64,000 bases of DNA. It comes from Straminergon stramineum. Its lineage: Eukaryota > Streptophyta > Bryopsida > Hypnales > Calliergonaceae. Shown here in pieces: positions 34,401 to 49,400 of this stretch (the first letter of the stretch is position 1; each line of letters starts with the position of its first letter). A program made the translations under genes and the position numbers. The notes below the pieces were generated by a model, which had not been told where the DNA came from, did not search any database, and saw nothing but the letters and a program-made list of their open reading frames with translations. The stretch spans positions 45,079,001 through 45,143,000 of the forward strand of contig OY987265.1 in the NCBI GenBank assembly GCA_963920665.1. Reading direction: 5' to 3'.

Positions 34401-37400
34401 GTCTCTTGAGAGATTGTTAATGTGTAGTTTAATGTTTATTGTTTGAAATAGTACATTTATCAAATTTTAAAATTTTGAATCCTATTTATAAAGATTAGAA
34501 ATGGTATGAATTAATGCCCATGAATCATTCAATCTTTGAAATGTAGATTCCATTTCCAACAACAATGAGACCTCTTGGAAATGTTGAACATTGGTTATGT
34601 GAAGTTGAAATCAAAATGAGACAAAGTGTACATAGGCAGGTATTTAAATTTTGATATTATGAGATTCAATATTTTGATATTTTAATTTATTACAAGATCA
34701 TGCATTCAAAAACAATTTGTGCTAAATTTATTCTTTTGTATAGTGTAAACATGCACTAGTGGCATATAAAGACACTCAAAGAACAATATGGGTCCAAAAT
34801 TGGCCGGGCCAAATAGTTCTTGCTGGAAGTTCCACTTATTGGACAGAGGGTGTAGAAAATGGCATAAATACAAACACAATGCAAGATTTCTTTGATAATG
34901 TGCAGGTTGGTGCTTGAAACTTAAAAGACACTTGTCACAATTTATTAAGGAAGGCATGTTTTAAGGTTTATAGCATTATTATACATTTCGCTTATTATAT
35001 TTTTTATGATGGAAGTATATAGTTGATAATTTTTTTAATAATAAATCATGATTATTTGTAAATAGAAAAATGAGACAATCTTGCCAATCGAAATACTTCA
35101 ATGTCAATGTTTCAAAAATATTTTGGTCATGGAAGAAATTTTCAAACGTCATAAAATATTCAAAATATATTATTATCATTTGAAATTTTAAAATTTTGAG
35201 ATTTGATTTTGTATTTCACATGATCTAATTATTTTGGATAATATATCCACAGGTAGCTCAATTATTGGATTTAACTGATCTTGTTAGAAAACCTCTCACT
35301 ATTCTTGCTCGCTTAACTTTAGGAGCTCTTATTGTCATAGATGTACATGCACGAGACGTAGTACAACAACTTATTAACGAAAAGGTACAAAATAGAATAT
35401 TGCAAGTAAGACTTTCATACTCTAGATTGTCAAGTACAATTTGTTGAGTATAATTATAATTTTTATTATTGCAATTAGATGAATTTGGTACAATATGGTA
35501 TGGATTATAATTTCTAATAGTTATATAATGTGAAAATTACAGACAAAAGCAGTTACGGATTTTGAATGGGTTAGTCAATTGCGATACTATTGGGAAAATG
35601 ATGGCCTTTGGGTGAAGATGGTCCAAGCATCTCTTTTATATGGCTATGAATATCTTGGAAATACCCCTCGATTAGTAATTACTCCTCTTACTGATCGTTG
35701 TTATATGACACTTATAGGTGCTCTTCATCTAAATTTAGGAGGGGCTCCAGCTGGTCCAGCTGGAACTGGAAAGACTGAAACAACAAAAGACTTAGCAAAG
35801 GCTCTAGCTAAACAATGTGTAGTATTTAATTGCTCTGATGGATTAGATTACCTTGCCATGGGAAAGTTTTTTAAAGGATTAGCTAGTAGTGGAGCATGGG
35901 CTTGTTTCGACGAATTTAATCGAATTGATCTTGAAGTTTTGTCAGTTATTGCACAACAAATTTTAACTATACAACTTGCTATTCAACAGAAATTAAAACG
36001 ATTTATTTTTGAGGACACTGAAATTTCATTGGACCCTTCATGCTCTGTCTATATTACCATGAATCCTGGGTTTGTCAAATTCTTTCATCTTTTACATACA
36101 AAATAAACTCTTTCATCTTTAATATATGTAAATTCCACACCTACATAAACTCATAAATTGCAATTGATTCAGTTATGCAGGACGATCTGAATTACCAGAT
36201 AATTTAAAAGCTTTGTTTAGGCCATGTGCAATGATGGTCCCTGATTATGCACTTATTGGAGAAATTAGTTTGTTTTCATTTGGTTTTCGTAATGCCAAAC
36301 CTTTAGCAGCTAAGATGGTTACTACTTTCAAATTGTGCTCAGAACAATTGTCTTCACAAGTAAAATAATTCACTCAATTTTACAAACCAAAAAACACATC
36401 CAATTTGTATAAATATATAGACATATTTAAAATAGGAATCTTTGCACCAATCAAAATTTTAAGTTTTAAAGTTTTCATTATCAGATCAAATGCTTATTTT
36501 CAAGGATCATTCTTCAATGGATTTGAATCAAATATCAAATAATAAATGATTCTATAATGTAAATTTCTATTTAAAAATTGTGGAAGCATTCTTCTTCTAT
36601 TATAATATTTATTTGTTGGAGCAAAAATTGAATTGTTTTTTACTTGTAGGATCATTATGATTACGGAATGAGAGCTGTAAAGAGTGTCATTACAGCAGCA
36701 GGAAACTTAAAACGTGCATATCCTGATGAAAATGAAGATGTTTTGCTACTCCGAGGACTTAGAGACATCAATGTTCCAAAGTTCTTGACTCAAGATCTAC
36801 CTTTGTTTGCTGGAATCATCACTGATTTATTTCCAGGAGTAGTGCCTCCAGCAATTGTTTATGATGATCTTTTAGATGCTCTTTCAAGGTGTTGCCTTAA
36901 AGTCTATATTCAACCTGTAGCAACGTTTACAGACAAGGTGATTTACAATTTCAAAGTATCAAATATTTTTTTCATCCCTATTTGCTAAATCATGTCAATT
37001 ACTAGTAGCACATAATTTGCACTTTTGAAAATGCTTCATTAAAAAAAAGTGTGTTGTTGCTTCATGCTATACTTGGATGTAAATTCTAAATGCATTACAA
37101 AGAATTATTTTAAGGCCTCTCTATATAACAAATATAAACTATGTTATTTGAAATTTAACTAGATTTTACATTCAAAACTTCAAACATATAACAAATAAAA
37201 ACATAAGATTCTAATTGTATTAAAAAGTGGTACCATTTCTTCAAATATTTTAAATTTTAATTGAAAACATATGTGCAGATTATTCAATTGTACGAAACAA
37301 CCTTGGTAAGGCATGGGCTCATGCTTGTAGGTCCTACAGGAGGTGGAAAGACTTGTAATTATAGGGCTCTTGCAGGAGCCATGTCTTTGTTGAATGTGGA

Positions 37401-40400
37401 AGGTTCAATAAAATATGAAAGGGTTCATATTCTAAACTATTGATGGTTGTGGTTTAAATAATGTAGATTGAGACATCATGTAACTCCATATTTATCAAGC
37501 ATTTTAGTCTTAGGTTCAAGTAATAGCATGGTTAAAATTAAACATTCTTGTATACATTTGGTTTGATTTATACTTATATATGTTAAGTGAATTTTTTTCA
37601 AAAATAAAACAAAAGATAATTGAACAATATGTTGTAAACACCACCAAACTAATTATTACTAATATTTTTAGGTTAGAATTGCTTGCTTGAATCCAAAATC
37701 TATTTCTATGGGTCAATTATATGGAGACTTTGATGAAAATACCCATGAATGGACTGACGGAGTCCTTGCTTGCTATATGAGAGAATTAGTTGAAGATACC
37801 TCATCAGCAAAGAAGTGGTTGATGTTTGATGGGCCTGTAGATGCTATTTGGATTGAAAATATGGTAAAGTGATATCTTTCAATTTAAGTTAAAATTTACT
37901 GAAATTATTTATGATTTTTGCATAAATTTATAATACTATAAGAAAATGGTTTCTTTTATATAATCAAATAAGATTGTGGTAGTTGCAATACAATTTTTTT
38001 TCACAAACTTTTAAACATTTTCTTTTCATATATTTTGTCTACATAATATAATATTAAAGAAATAATTTCTTACGTAGTTCTAAAAACAACTAATATGTCG
38101 GATAAAGTTTTCAAAGGTATTATATAGAGTAAACTTACCATTGACCACACACATCCAAAAACCACAGAGCAACTATTGCCATTTACCGAATACTAACCAC
38201 ATGATGCAACTACTAATTCAATTGTGATGGGAACAAAATTTTGTATCACCACCCAATGACCGCACACTACGCGGTGAAGGGTTGCAAGGACTTTTTAACT
38301 AGATTTTAGCTTCATCACGCGGTGAAGGGATTTTAGCTTCTTTTTGCATCCTATTTTTTTAAGGGGAATCTTAACATGACATTTAATAATCACACCAAAT
38401 TTCAAAACATAAAATTCTCTATATTTAGGTAGGTAAGTATTTGAATTGTATCTGTGTAGTGATTGGCAAGTTTACTATATATTTTTATTCAGATTTGAAA
38501 ATTTCTAATTTTAATATTTTCAAAACCAAAAGGGGAAAATTTTAAATTATCCCAAATTTTCAAATTATTATATGTTTTTATTTTTATTAAATATTTTGAA
38601 AGGAAAAAAACCAATAAGCCCAAGTGATAATACTTTAATCTTTTTTTTACATTTTAGAAGTCGTTAAGACACTACTTAAGCCCTTAACCCCTAAATTTTC
38701 AAGGCACCATATTATGGTGTCAACTAAACTTTGAAATTAAATGAAATATTTGAAAAGTATTATTTTTGAAATTTATATTTTTCTGAAATACGTTTCAAAA
38801 TCTGAATTAAGTGTCAAAAATTTGATTTTGAAAAAAATGTTTTTGATTTTTCTATTGAAGATTTTGTGCAAAGGTATCTATTGCAAATCTTGATTTTTGA
38901 GTGATAGAGGCTCTTAGAGATAAGTACCAATCAACCCTTTTATTTTACTTTATGAGAAAGTGCCAAGATGGCAATTACTTAAAATTTGGTGAAGCATTGT
39001 ATTTCAATATTCATCCATCTTCCAAACCAAAAAAACACTTTTCAATCATATTTATACACTTCTTCGTCTGAATTTGGTGAATTCATCCATATTTTTTAAA
39101 GAAATGGAAAAAAATTTAGTGAAAAAAGATTACTTTCCATTGGCAAAGAGTAGACATTTATTTTGAGATGGTGCAATTTGTCCCCATGGTGCCCAAATAA
39201 AAGGGCACATACCAACTAAATTGGATCTTGGGGGGATAATTACATTGGAAATTCATTAGAAAAAATTGTAAAGTAGATTTTGAGAAGTTGTAAATTGATT
39301 ATGGTTATATACATCATGTCCTTTGACCTCATATTTATTTTATGACCTCAATTTCAAATTTGACATGAAAAAAAGGGGATACTAGATTTCAAATAATTTT
39401 TTAAGTTTTAATATTCTCTTGATCAAACATTCTAATCTTTCAATCTATAAAGGATAACATTAAATGAAATCCACCTACTCTAAGGGTTGCAAGTTCCTAT
39501 GAATTCCCCCAAGTTCTCAGACTGTGGGAACTCAGCCACAACATTCAGCCACATCAGATAATAATAATAAAATGAAAATTTTCAAAATATTCTTTTGGTT
39601 TTTCATATTTTAAAATGAATATTTTTTAAATTGTGGCCTGAACTAGTTGGTTCCCAGCATGGAGAACCAACCTGAAACGGCCCTTCAGTGTTGCTAAAAA
39701 ACATCTAATGTGTTGTATTTTCTTATCTTGTATGATCTACAACACATCTTCACTGAATTTGTGTAGTTACAATTTCAGAAAAATTGATAAAACTTGTCAA
39801 AATTAGGTTTCTTTGTTAAGTTTTGAGTCAACTCTATGAAGCTCAAAAAAGGTCTTGGGCTTTTAGGGGTTTAGGACCATAACATTGTTCAAATTTCTAA
39901 AATTTCAAAGAATATTTCAATGATGACTTTTTGAAATATGATTTATAGGATCATATATATTTTTTAATTGTTGAATAACTACCTAAAATGAAAATTCCTT
40001 CTAAACTTAATTTTGCAATGAATGTAAGTTAAATGTTGTACGATATTTCTCTTCTAAGTTTAAAATGATAAATTACAATTATTGTTTTTTTATTAAAAAA
40101 ATGATTTCAATTATTCATTATGTTCGATTCGGAGCTGAAAAAGTTACTTTCTGAGTTGAAACATCTTGTGTTCTTTATACTGTCTAAAGAAAAATTGCAA
40201 ATCAAAAACTTGATTTTTTTGATTTGGTTGCCTTGATCTCCTGTTCGTAATTAGAACATCTGGTCCTAACTCCATAACTCCATAAGGTGTTAAATACCTT
40301 CATTTTGTAATGTTTTGAAAACTAAAAAGGAGAGTTGATATATGAAAATTTTCACAGTGATTTCATTTCAAAATTACCCTTCAACAAACAAGAAATTTTC

Positions 40401-43400
40401 AAAATTTTACCATTGATGTGAAATTTTAATTCTGATTTTTTTTATAATAGAAAATTATAACATATTGTTGTGAAATTCTTATTACAAGATTTTGAGAAAT
40501 ATTAAAAAAATTGGTATATCATTTTCCTAGTATGTATAATGTAAGTTTTAAAATTTTGAGAGTTTAATATATAAATATTCAATTCAACATATTATTGAAT
40601 TGAATTCATTGATTTGGCATAATTTGGTATTATAATTTCTATTTCTATTACAGAATACCGTATTAGATGACAACAAAAAGCTTTGTTTGGTGAGTGGCGA
40701 AATTATTCAAATGTCCAACACCATGACCATGATGTTTGAAGTTGAAGATTTGGCTGTAGCATCCCCAGCCACTGTAAGCCGTTGTGGCATGATTTATATG
40801 GAACCTCATGCCCGTGGATTTCAACCCCTTTTAGATTCCTATATTCAAAAACTTTCAAAAGATTTGAAGCAAGTTGGAGAGCAAACTGTACGAGAATTAT
40901 TTTGGAAAGTGTGTGAACCAGCAATTAGACACGTCAAAAGACAACTGAAACAAACAGTAACAACAACGGAGGATAATATGGTCCTGGCCACATTCAATAT
41001 AATGGATTCTCTAATTGTTGGCTTCGTAAAAAATGATGGAAGCAATCTAAGTAATGAGGACAAGATGCAAGCTAAGCAGGTAAACAATTATCCATACCTT
41101 AAGTGATTAAGTTGTTTGTTTGTTTGTTTGTTTGTTTGTTTGTTTTATTTAGTTTGTTAACCCCTAAAATACCCAAGGCCTATTTGGAGCTTCTTGAAAT
41201 TTGCTCTAAATTGAACAAAAAGTCAACATTTTCAAAAGTTGTACCAATTTTTTTTGAATTGTAACCGTACAAATTCAAACTAGACATGTTAGAGATCACA
41301 TAGGAAAAGAAACCATAACAATATCACTTACAGATTGAAAGATTATAATGTTTGATCACAAGGGTGTAAAAACTATGAAAAATTTTCAATTCACTTTTTG
41401 TATGTCAACTCTAAAAATTTGGTCACTAAAAAAATATGAGGTTGTAGGGCCTAGCATGCACAACCCTAATCAATTTATGGTTTTTCAAAATCTATTCTAC
41501 AATTTTTTTTAAATGAATTTCTAATGTGATTTTGCCTCCAAGATCTAGTGTATTTGAAGCTCATTTCCAAGAGCCCGCAACACTATGGGAAGTCAAGATT
41601 GCACTAGGTATCCTTGCACAAAATCTTCAATAGAAAAATCATAATCCTTTATTTTTAAGATCAGCTTTTTAATCCTAAAACTAGACTTCAAAAAGAATTC
41701 TCCAAAAATATAAACTACTAATAATAGCAATTTGGTTGGATTTTACTTAACTTCAAAGTTTTCAAAACACTACATTTGGATGCCTTGGGCATTTAGAGGT
41801 TAAGGTGAAATCTTTGAAGCCCCCAATTGTGTTCTTTGTACTATCAAAAAGCTCTCATCAAGGAGGGCTAAGGTAGACCAACCTATTACCATCCTGATTC
41901 GCAATCTGAGTGTATTAGAACCAACTCTAGGAGGGGCACATATTTTTTAGAGGTGTGCGCATGTTTCACGAATCAAGTGGAATTATAATTTTGTGATAAA
42001 AATTATAATTTCTATGAATTTCTAAAGTAGTCTGTCCTAAATTACAAAACCGCCACTAGACTAGAGTCATAAATGTCCTATCCTAAACCTATAACTGCCA
42101 TTACATGTACCTATTAGCACTTGAGTATCCACCAATCAAAAGCTAACACGTTACCCAAGTTGGAATTAATGCACTGAAATTGTCAAAATAGTGAATGGAT
42201 TTGGGTCAGTTTTATGGTGGAGATGGGACCAAAAATAGGATGGTGGTTATAGGGAGCTGGTGGAAATGGGCTAGTCTAACTTATATGGGCTTTGTTTTGT
42301 GGCGTTTTGACTCATAGAAGAAAATATATTGAATTTCAAAGTTTTTTATGAATGAAAAAATGAGATAATTATTTTTACTTTTGTTTTATTATACTATGGC
42401 AACATCACAAGGCATACTAGTTTTGTTTTGTGGTGTTTGAACCTATGGTGTGAAAGTTATAGATTTTTGAGTTGTTTTTGGATCTTAAATTATAAAGAAA
42501 TACTTTCACTTTTATTTTGATTGTAGCAATGGCACATGGCACACTAAATCTTTTATGCCTTCAATTAGGTCATTTGTTTGTTTTGCATTCTTGGCATAGT
42601 TGTTCATCCAAACCATTCGACAATATGACGAACATGACGTCCAACATGTCTAGTAGACCCCCTTGTCCTACTAATAAAGTTGATTTTAAGGTTGATTTTC
42701 AAATAAAGCACTCTCTATTTTTAATCTTGACAAGTAGAAGTTTCATTTTATTCTAGTGTTTCAATTTACTAAACACTTATTACATTCTAAATTTTGGGTC
42801 ATAATTAAAACATAATTATAAAATTGTCTCACCTATCTTACAGAACAAATATGTCTAATAAGAGCTATACTCGCCTTATATGACATGTGTCATCAGACGA
42901 ACAACACAACACTTGGACCCTAAATTGTGTGCAATGGAATAACACTAATTCTTGGTACGGATAAAAAAACTCTTTGCAAAGAGGGATGCATGAACTTTGT
43001 TTTGTGACATTTGGACATAGTGTGAAAGTCATAAAATTTTGTGTTATGGCCAGCCAACATCACAAGGCTACACAAGTATATATTGAAGCATTGGTTGTTG
43101 ATATTAGTTGTAAATGTTTGTCTAGATGCTTTCAGGCTACAAATATTCTAAAAATCCAATCACTATTTTTGTAACTTGTACACTTTGCTATGAAGTATAG
43201 GCTTTGTGAAATGTTTCATCTTTATAGATTATATATTTAGATTTTAGTTTCTATGAAATTTTGTATTTAGATAATTAAATTGAATTTTTAATGTTAATTA
43301 CTTTTCTTCTAATTTGTGAGAAAATTAGAACTCATAATTGTAATAATCAATTTTAACTTTTAACTAATAAAAAAAACTTCGAACCCTTTTTTGGAATGTT

Positions 43401-46400
43401 GAATCAATATTTAGATTTTTCAAAAAATAGAAATCTAAAAGTAATCTAAAAACATAAGGTCTATGCGTAAGAAAATTCATTGCATATACATTTTGTTTAA
43501 GTATTTATGATGTAATCCTTGTTCATCGTCTAGCCAAAATCTATCTCGAAACAATTTTCAAAGAAGATTTTCAAATCCCTAAATCTTCACAATACAACTT
43601 TTTTAGATTAAAAAACCAACCACTGTAACTTATGCACACATTAAAATTAACATTATCATACTCATATATTTCATTACAAAACATGTTTAAAGATGATAAT
43701 TGAAGCAATAATTTCTCCAAGGTATATATACACAACATGCACTAAAATTCTAGTCCTAATTCTAAAGCCATTGAAGTATCTATAGCTTGAAAATGTCCAT
43801 TTACAACAATCTTACCTTATCATAATTATTAATAATCCACTATAAAATGATACTCCATTTCCAAGAGATTATTCTAGAGTTGTCCAAAATAAAGTGTTTT
43901 AAAATATTTGAATAGATTTTGTTCCAAATGTTTTATTTTTTTAAAATAGTATATTTTAGATCATTTTCAAATCAAGTTCAATAGATTTATAAGGAATTCA
44001 TCATCTTCTAGGATGCTAATCTTATACTTACTAGAATATTCAAGAAAAAATTTGAATGATTTGAATTTACTATGAGTTTTTGAAAAATAATCAATAATAG
44101 TTGTATTATAGATAACAAAGGATTATTATATTTGTGAATTATATTATTTGATATAGTTATAAATATTTGCATTACAGGTTAATTTATGGTTTTAAGATGC
44201 TTAATTTAGTTATGTATATTCTGCAAAATGCAATTAAAATAGTATCAATTGTTATATCACCATACCCAAAATTGGATATATATTTGCCATTGCATGAAGA
44301 AATTGAATTTAAGAAAGCCTCCATTTGATTTATTCATATTTAACTATAAGAATATGACATCTAATTTTGGCTTTTGGGTTCTTTAAAAAAATTCAAGAAC
44401 ATCCAAATAATTCAAATTTATTTACCTCTAGGAGTCTAGCCTACAAAATTAATTGACTAACCAAAAAATCCAAGGAATTTTATTTTATTTTATTTGAAAT
44501 GAATTATTGAATAAAATAATATAAATGAAAAAATAAATCTAAATCTAAACAAAATTGGTTGATTTTAGATCCAAAAGAATTTATCTATTTAATGGCAAAT
44601 TACAAATTACAATTTCAATTTACAATTACAATTTCCAAAGTTTAGAATCATCTTTAGAGTGAATTTAACACAACAACATGGAAACCTTAAATTTAATCTT
44701 TTCTATTAGAATTGTCTTTGTAGTAAAGAGAAATTTCAAAAATCCATGTAGTTGGCTCTTCTATTTTTCTAACCAATGTTTGATAAAGAAAATTGGAACC
44801 AAAATGATAAAATTTCCTTATAGAATTGATTGGAATTGAGTGTTTTTAATTCTTACAATGATTTAAAATAAATTCAACTTCTACTTATAAAATCTTTAAA
44901 TATTTTTATCTTATGAATTATAGAAAATTCATTGGGGTAGGGGGACATTTTTTAAATTCAAGAAGTTAGCTAACAAACAATTTTTGGTTTTAAATCTTAC
45001 TCATTTTTGCAAATATTTTGTAGTTCAAAGATTTTCTCTAAAAGAATTTTGAAAAATCTAATATACCATACAAATGTTAGAGGATAAACAAGAATCTACA
45101 AATATAGAAATGGATGAATTAAACAAATTTATGCATTTGAGACATTTATAAGCTCATTCATTATTCAAAGTTTGAATGCCAACATGCAACATGGCAAGCT
45201 AAATGGTCAAGTCCAATTTTTCAATCCATTTTTAATTCTTGATTTTCAGATATTTTTTAGAAGTTATTAATTGCACATTTTTAATTTAAATCTGGAGATT
45301 TATGAAAGGTGAAAGAAAAGTATGAATGAATCATATATAATTAAATAAAAGACATCATTTTAATTTCATATGGTGATGCATTGGTCTCATGCAATGTGAT
45401 AGTAAGGATGATTTTGAGAAGATTGTATTCACTTGGAATATAAAATCCTATAAACTAGAGAATCAAATTTGCCCTAAAACCAAAAATTGAAGTCAAATCC
45501 TCAAATTTGGATGGTTGAGTATGAATAAATGAATTACTCAAAATTCAATTGACTATTTCGCATGTATATAGGTTCTTGAACCACTCTTTATATTCTCTAT
45601 TGTATGGAGTATTGGAGCAAGTTGTGACAATGATGGACGAATAAAATATGATACATATATGCGAGACTTCATATCTCATGTTGATTTAAAGGAACCACCT
45701 CCTAATGAATGTAGTTTATTTGGAGCTCGCTACAATATTCAAACTTTTGAATGGGAGGAATGGTTTAATACGATTCCAACTTTCAAATGTGACCCCAATC
45801 AACCATTTGCAGAATTAATTGTCCCAACTGTGGATTCTATAGGTTACAAATATGTTGTGCATCACTTAATAATGATCTTTAAACACATATTGTGCGTTGG
45901 TGAAACGGGCACAGGCAAAACATTAATAGTACGAGACAAGATGCTCAAGTATCTAGATCAACAATTTATACCAATGTTCATCAATTTTTCAGCTCGGACT
46001 GGTGCAAATCAAACACAAGTAAAACATTCGTCATTCATAATTTCTTCCAAAAATTTGAAATGATCATATAATCATTCCATTAAAATAATGATAAGAGTCA
46101 TCCGTTATATTGAATTAATAAAAATAATATATAGAAAATATTTTAAAATATATAATTTATTAATAAATTGATAATTTTTCCAGGATTTAATTGATTCAAA
46201 GACAGAAAAAAGACGAAAGGGCATATTCGGTCCTCCAGCATTGAAAAAATATGTCATCTTTGTAGATGATGTGAATATGCCTCAAAGAGAAAAGTATTTT
46301 GCCCAACCACCCATTGAAATCTTACGACAATGGATGGACCACGAGGGTTGGTATGATCGCATACCTCCGTGCGCATTTCGAACTTTGGTTGATATTCAAT

Positions 46401-49400
46401 TTATTGGATGTATGGGACCTCCTGGTGGAGGTCGTAATCCTGTAACTATGCGTTTCTTGCGACACTTCAACTTCTTGTCTTTTACAGAAATGGCTAATGA
46501 AAGTTTATTTTTAATCTTCTCTACTATTTTAAGTGCAACTTTAACTAGTACATTTAATAAAGACGTTCAAAGTTGTAATGAAGGTATTGTAAATGGAACA
46601 ATAGAAATATATAATACTATTCGACAAGAACTTCTTCCAACTCCTGCAAAATCACATTATACATTCAATTTACGAGATCTTAGCAAAGTTATTCAAGGAG
46701 TACTCAGAGCAGACCCTGCAAATTGTAAAGAAAAAAGAGTGATTATTTGTCTTTGGGTGCATGAAGCTATGAGGGTCTTTCAGGTTTATGATCTTTATTA
46801 TTTCATTTTGAAACTATTTTTGGATATTTATCACAACACATTTTAATTTTTATAAATTTCGAAATTCTAATATTATTAGCTATCATCAATGCCAATAAAG
46901 TATATGAGCAAGACATTCATTTTACTTAATTTTATTGTTATTCGTCATAAAATATATTAATATCTAGTGTTCAATGTAATTATAGAATTTTGTTTCAAAA
47001 TAATTTTCTTTTTGTCTTGGAGACAGTTGACACTATAGGCAAAATCTTCACTCACCCTTTTGTCGTCAAGCGAGAATTTCTTTAATAGTCCATGCAAAAT
47101 CGAGTGCAAAATCCTCTTCATTTTTAACTATGTAAAGTCTTTACATTCTAGCTTGTTGCCAAATCCCTTGTGACTCTAGATTGGAAAGTCTAAATTTTAT
47201 TGCATATTTTTGTAAATAAAAAAACACTCAAATTTGTTCATCCTTTTAACCCCTAAAACTCCTTCATGTTTAGAGGCCCTAAATCCCTAATACTCATCTC
47301 TAGAGCAAGGTCAAAATCATCATCAATATTTATTTTAAACAAATCCAACCATAGGATCTTTTGATTAACTTGTTCATTTCAACGATACTAGCACGTGAAC
47401 ATAGAGGCATGAGCATACGAAGCCTTGAACCTAGTTGTAGATGTATACCTACAACCATTTCAAGGGGTTTATAACATATGTACCTATATTATAAGTACAC
47501 TATAATATGGAAAGAGTCTATAACATAGGTACCTCTAATATAGACACCTAGAAGCATAGAAGGTGTCTATAATATAGACTCTTAGGCTCAAAAACTCATA
47601 GATTTTATAGACACCTAGAAGCATAGAAGGTGTCTATAATATAGACTCTTAGGCTCAAAAACTCATAGATTTTATGCTCACATGCTAGCACTCCCGCTTT
47701 TCTAGCTCTTCCAAAATGTGAAATTTTGTCTTTCAACTTTTTTAGAAAGAAACAAGTATATCCTATAACTTTGTGCATTTTAGTCAATATGTTGGAAAAT
47801 GGGTTGAAAACATATAAAAAAATTTAACCAAAAAAACTTTCATATTCATTAAAAACAATCATAAAGCAAAAGGTGCCACTAAATGAAATATAAAACTAAT
47901 ATGCTAATAACTTTTGGAAGAATTTGAGAATTGTTAACCCCAATGGTGACAATGATCTAGTAAAAAATTAGTGTCCAAAGGCCATATTTGTTGAAATGAG
48001 ACAATTTGCAGTCTCTATATTATCCTTGACCCTACATTTAGATGATAATAAGTGTCCAATATTGAGAAAATTGAGAAATTAGAGACTTTAATATATTAAT
48101 ACATTTATAAACCTTTGATTTTGTACATGTCGATTTGTTTATATATATTTGATTCTTTAGAATGGTCTCCCATAGAATGGGGCTCAAATCTCCAAACATG
48201 CATTTTCTCTTAGATTAACAAATATGTCCTTTATTTTTATTTTTATTTTTAAAATTTCAAAATTGATAGAAAACTTTACATGTTCTTTCTATTTTCATCA
48301 CTTGCAAAATAAAACTCATCATTTTTACCTTACTGTTTGGAATTGAATGGTTCACATATTTTTGAGTAGATATTAATCTATACAACCTCCAAAAAATAAT
48401 TCATATTTTTTATGATGTATTTTTTGCTACTTAGTTTGACATTGAAACCAAAAAGAATTATTTCAAACTTTTGCAGTATTTACCAAAATGACATGAAACA
48501 AAGATTTACATGTATAATATGACGAGTAGCATCCATTCTAGAAAGGTTCTGCAAAAGAATTCAAATTATAAAGTGAATAGAGCCTACCCAAATTCTCACA
48601 AAGCCCAAGTGGACTCCTTGGCTCTTTAGGGGTTAAGAAATATTAAATTATTGTATTTATTTTAGAGGCAATGAATACCAAGGAATTCTCCTTGGACAAG
48701 CATCCACATCAGTCCAAAAACACTTCATTAAAAAAGAAAGACCAAATTTTCTTATTTTTTAAATTTAAATTTAATTCCCTATGCAAAGGAAAACTTTTTA
48801 TTACATAATTTTTTGCAATTTCTTTCAATTTGTTAGGCTATGAATCATATTACAATCCATTGCTAATTGACTTTCAAAATCTTATGCCAGATATCAGAAA
48901 TCAACTTATTTTGTTTCGGACATTTTGAAAATCAATCAATAATTTGGGATTATCATATTTAAGTTAGGCATTTTAACAATATGAATTGACTTTGACCTTA
49001 AAAAATGATAATCGAGTTGTTGATACTTTTCCAAAAGTATAGATGAGTCCATCTACAACTCCTTGTCCCCTTCTCTTTAGTTCCCTATTTTGAGTGTTTT
49101 TCCCCTAATTTTTATTGTCTTGAATTAATAAAGTTATTTTTCATGAAAGTTTTGGGATACAAGAATAGTGTGGGTAGGAAATTCCAGGTGAAACAATGCA
49201 GGGGTTGGTTTGCCCATTACCCCATCCTTGCTCTCGGATATAAAACAAATTTATTGGTGGTGATAAATTAATGTGTAATCATAATGCCACGTGTCAATGT
49301 TTTATTGGTTGATTATATAAATATATCAAACATGTGAAAAATGAGAAAATAAAATTGAATAGTTCTAAAGATTCTTTTAACTTGTTTATTTTAAAAATTT

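Larger units (their letters stand above)
37864..40653. other. Dynein intron 24 (2.8 kb)
   Basis: The intron holds two mobile elements (38121-38480 and 38684-39873) and otherwise AT-rich DNA with no coding signal. Confidence 0.6.
41080..45571. other. Dynein intron 25 (4.5 kb)
   Basis: The longest intron found. It has a (GTTT)n run, a family-A MITE, then 41804-45571 of AT-rich DNA. A phrase TTTGTTTTGTGGCGTTTTGA near 42293 recurs near 42424 and 42997, indicating decayed tandem or dispersed copies. No gene seen. Confidence 0.55.

Noticed and set aside
41157..45571. A second gene within the 4.5-kb dynein intron
   Set aside because: Short open frames such as 42517-42756 and 42974-43174 lie in repeated AT-rich phrases and show no domain.
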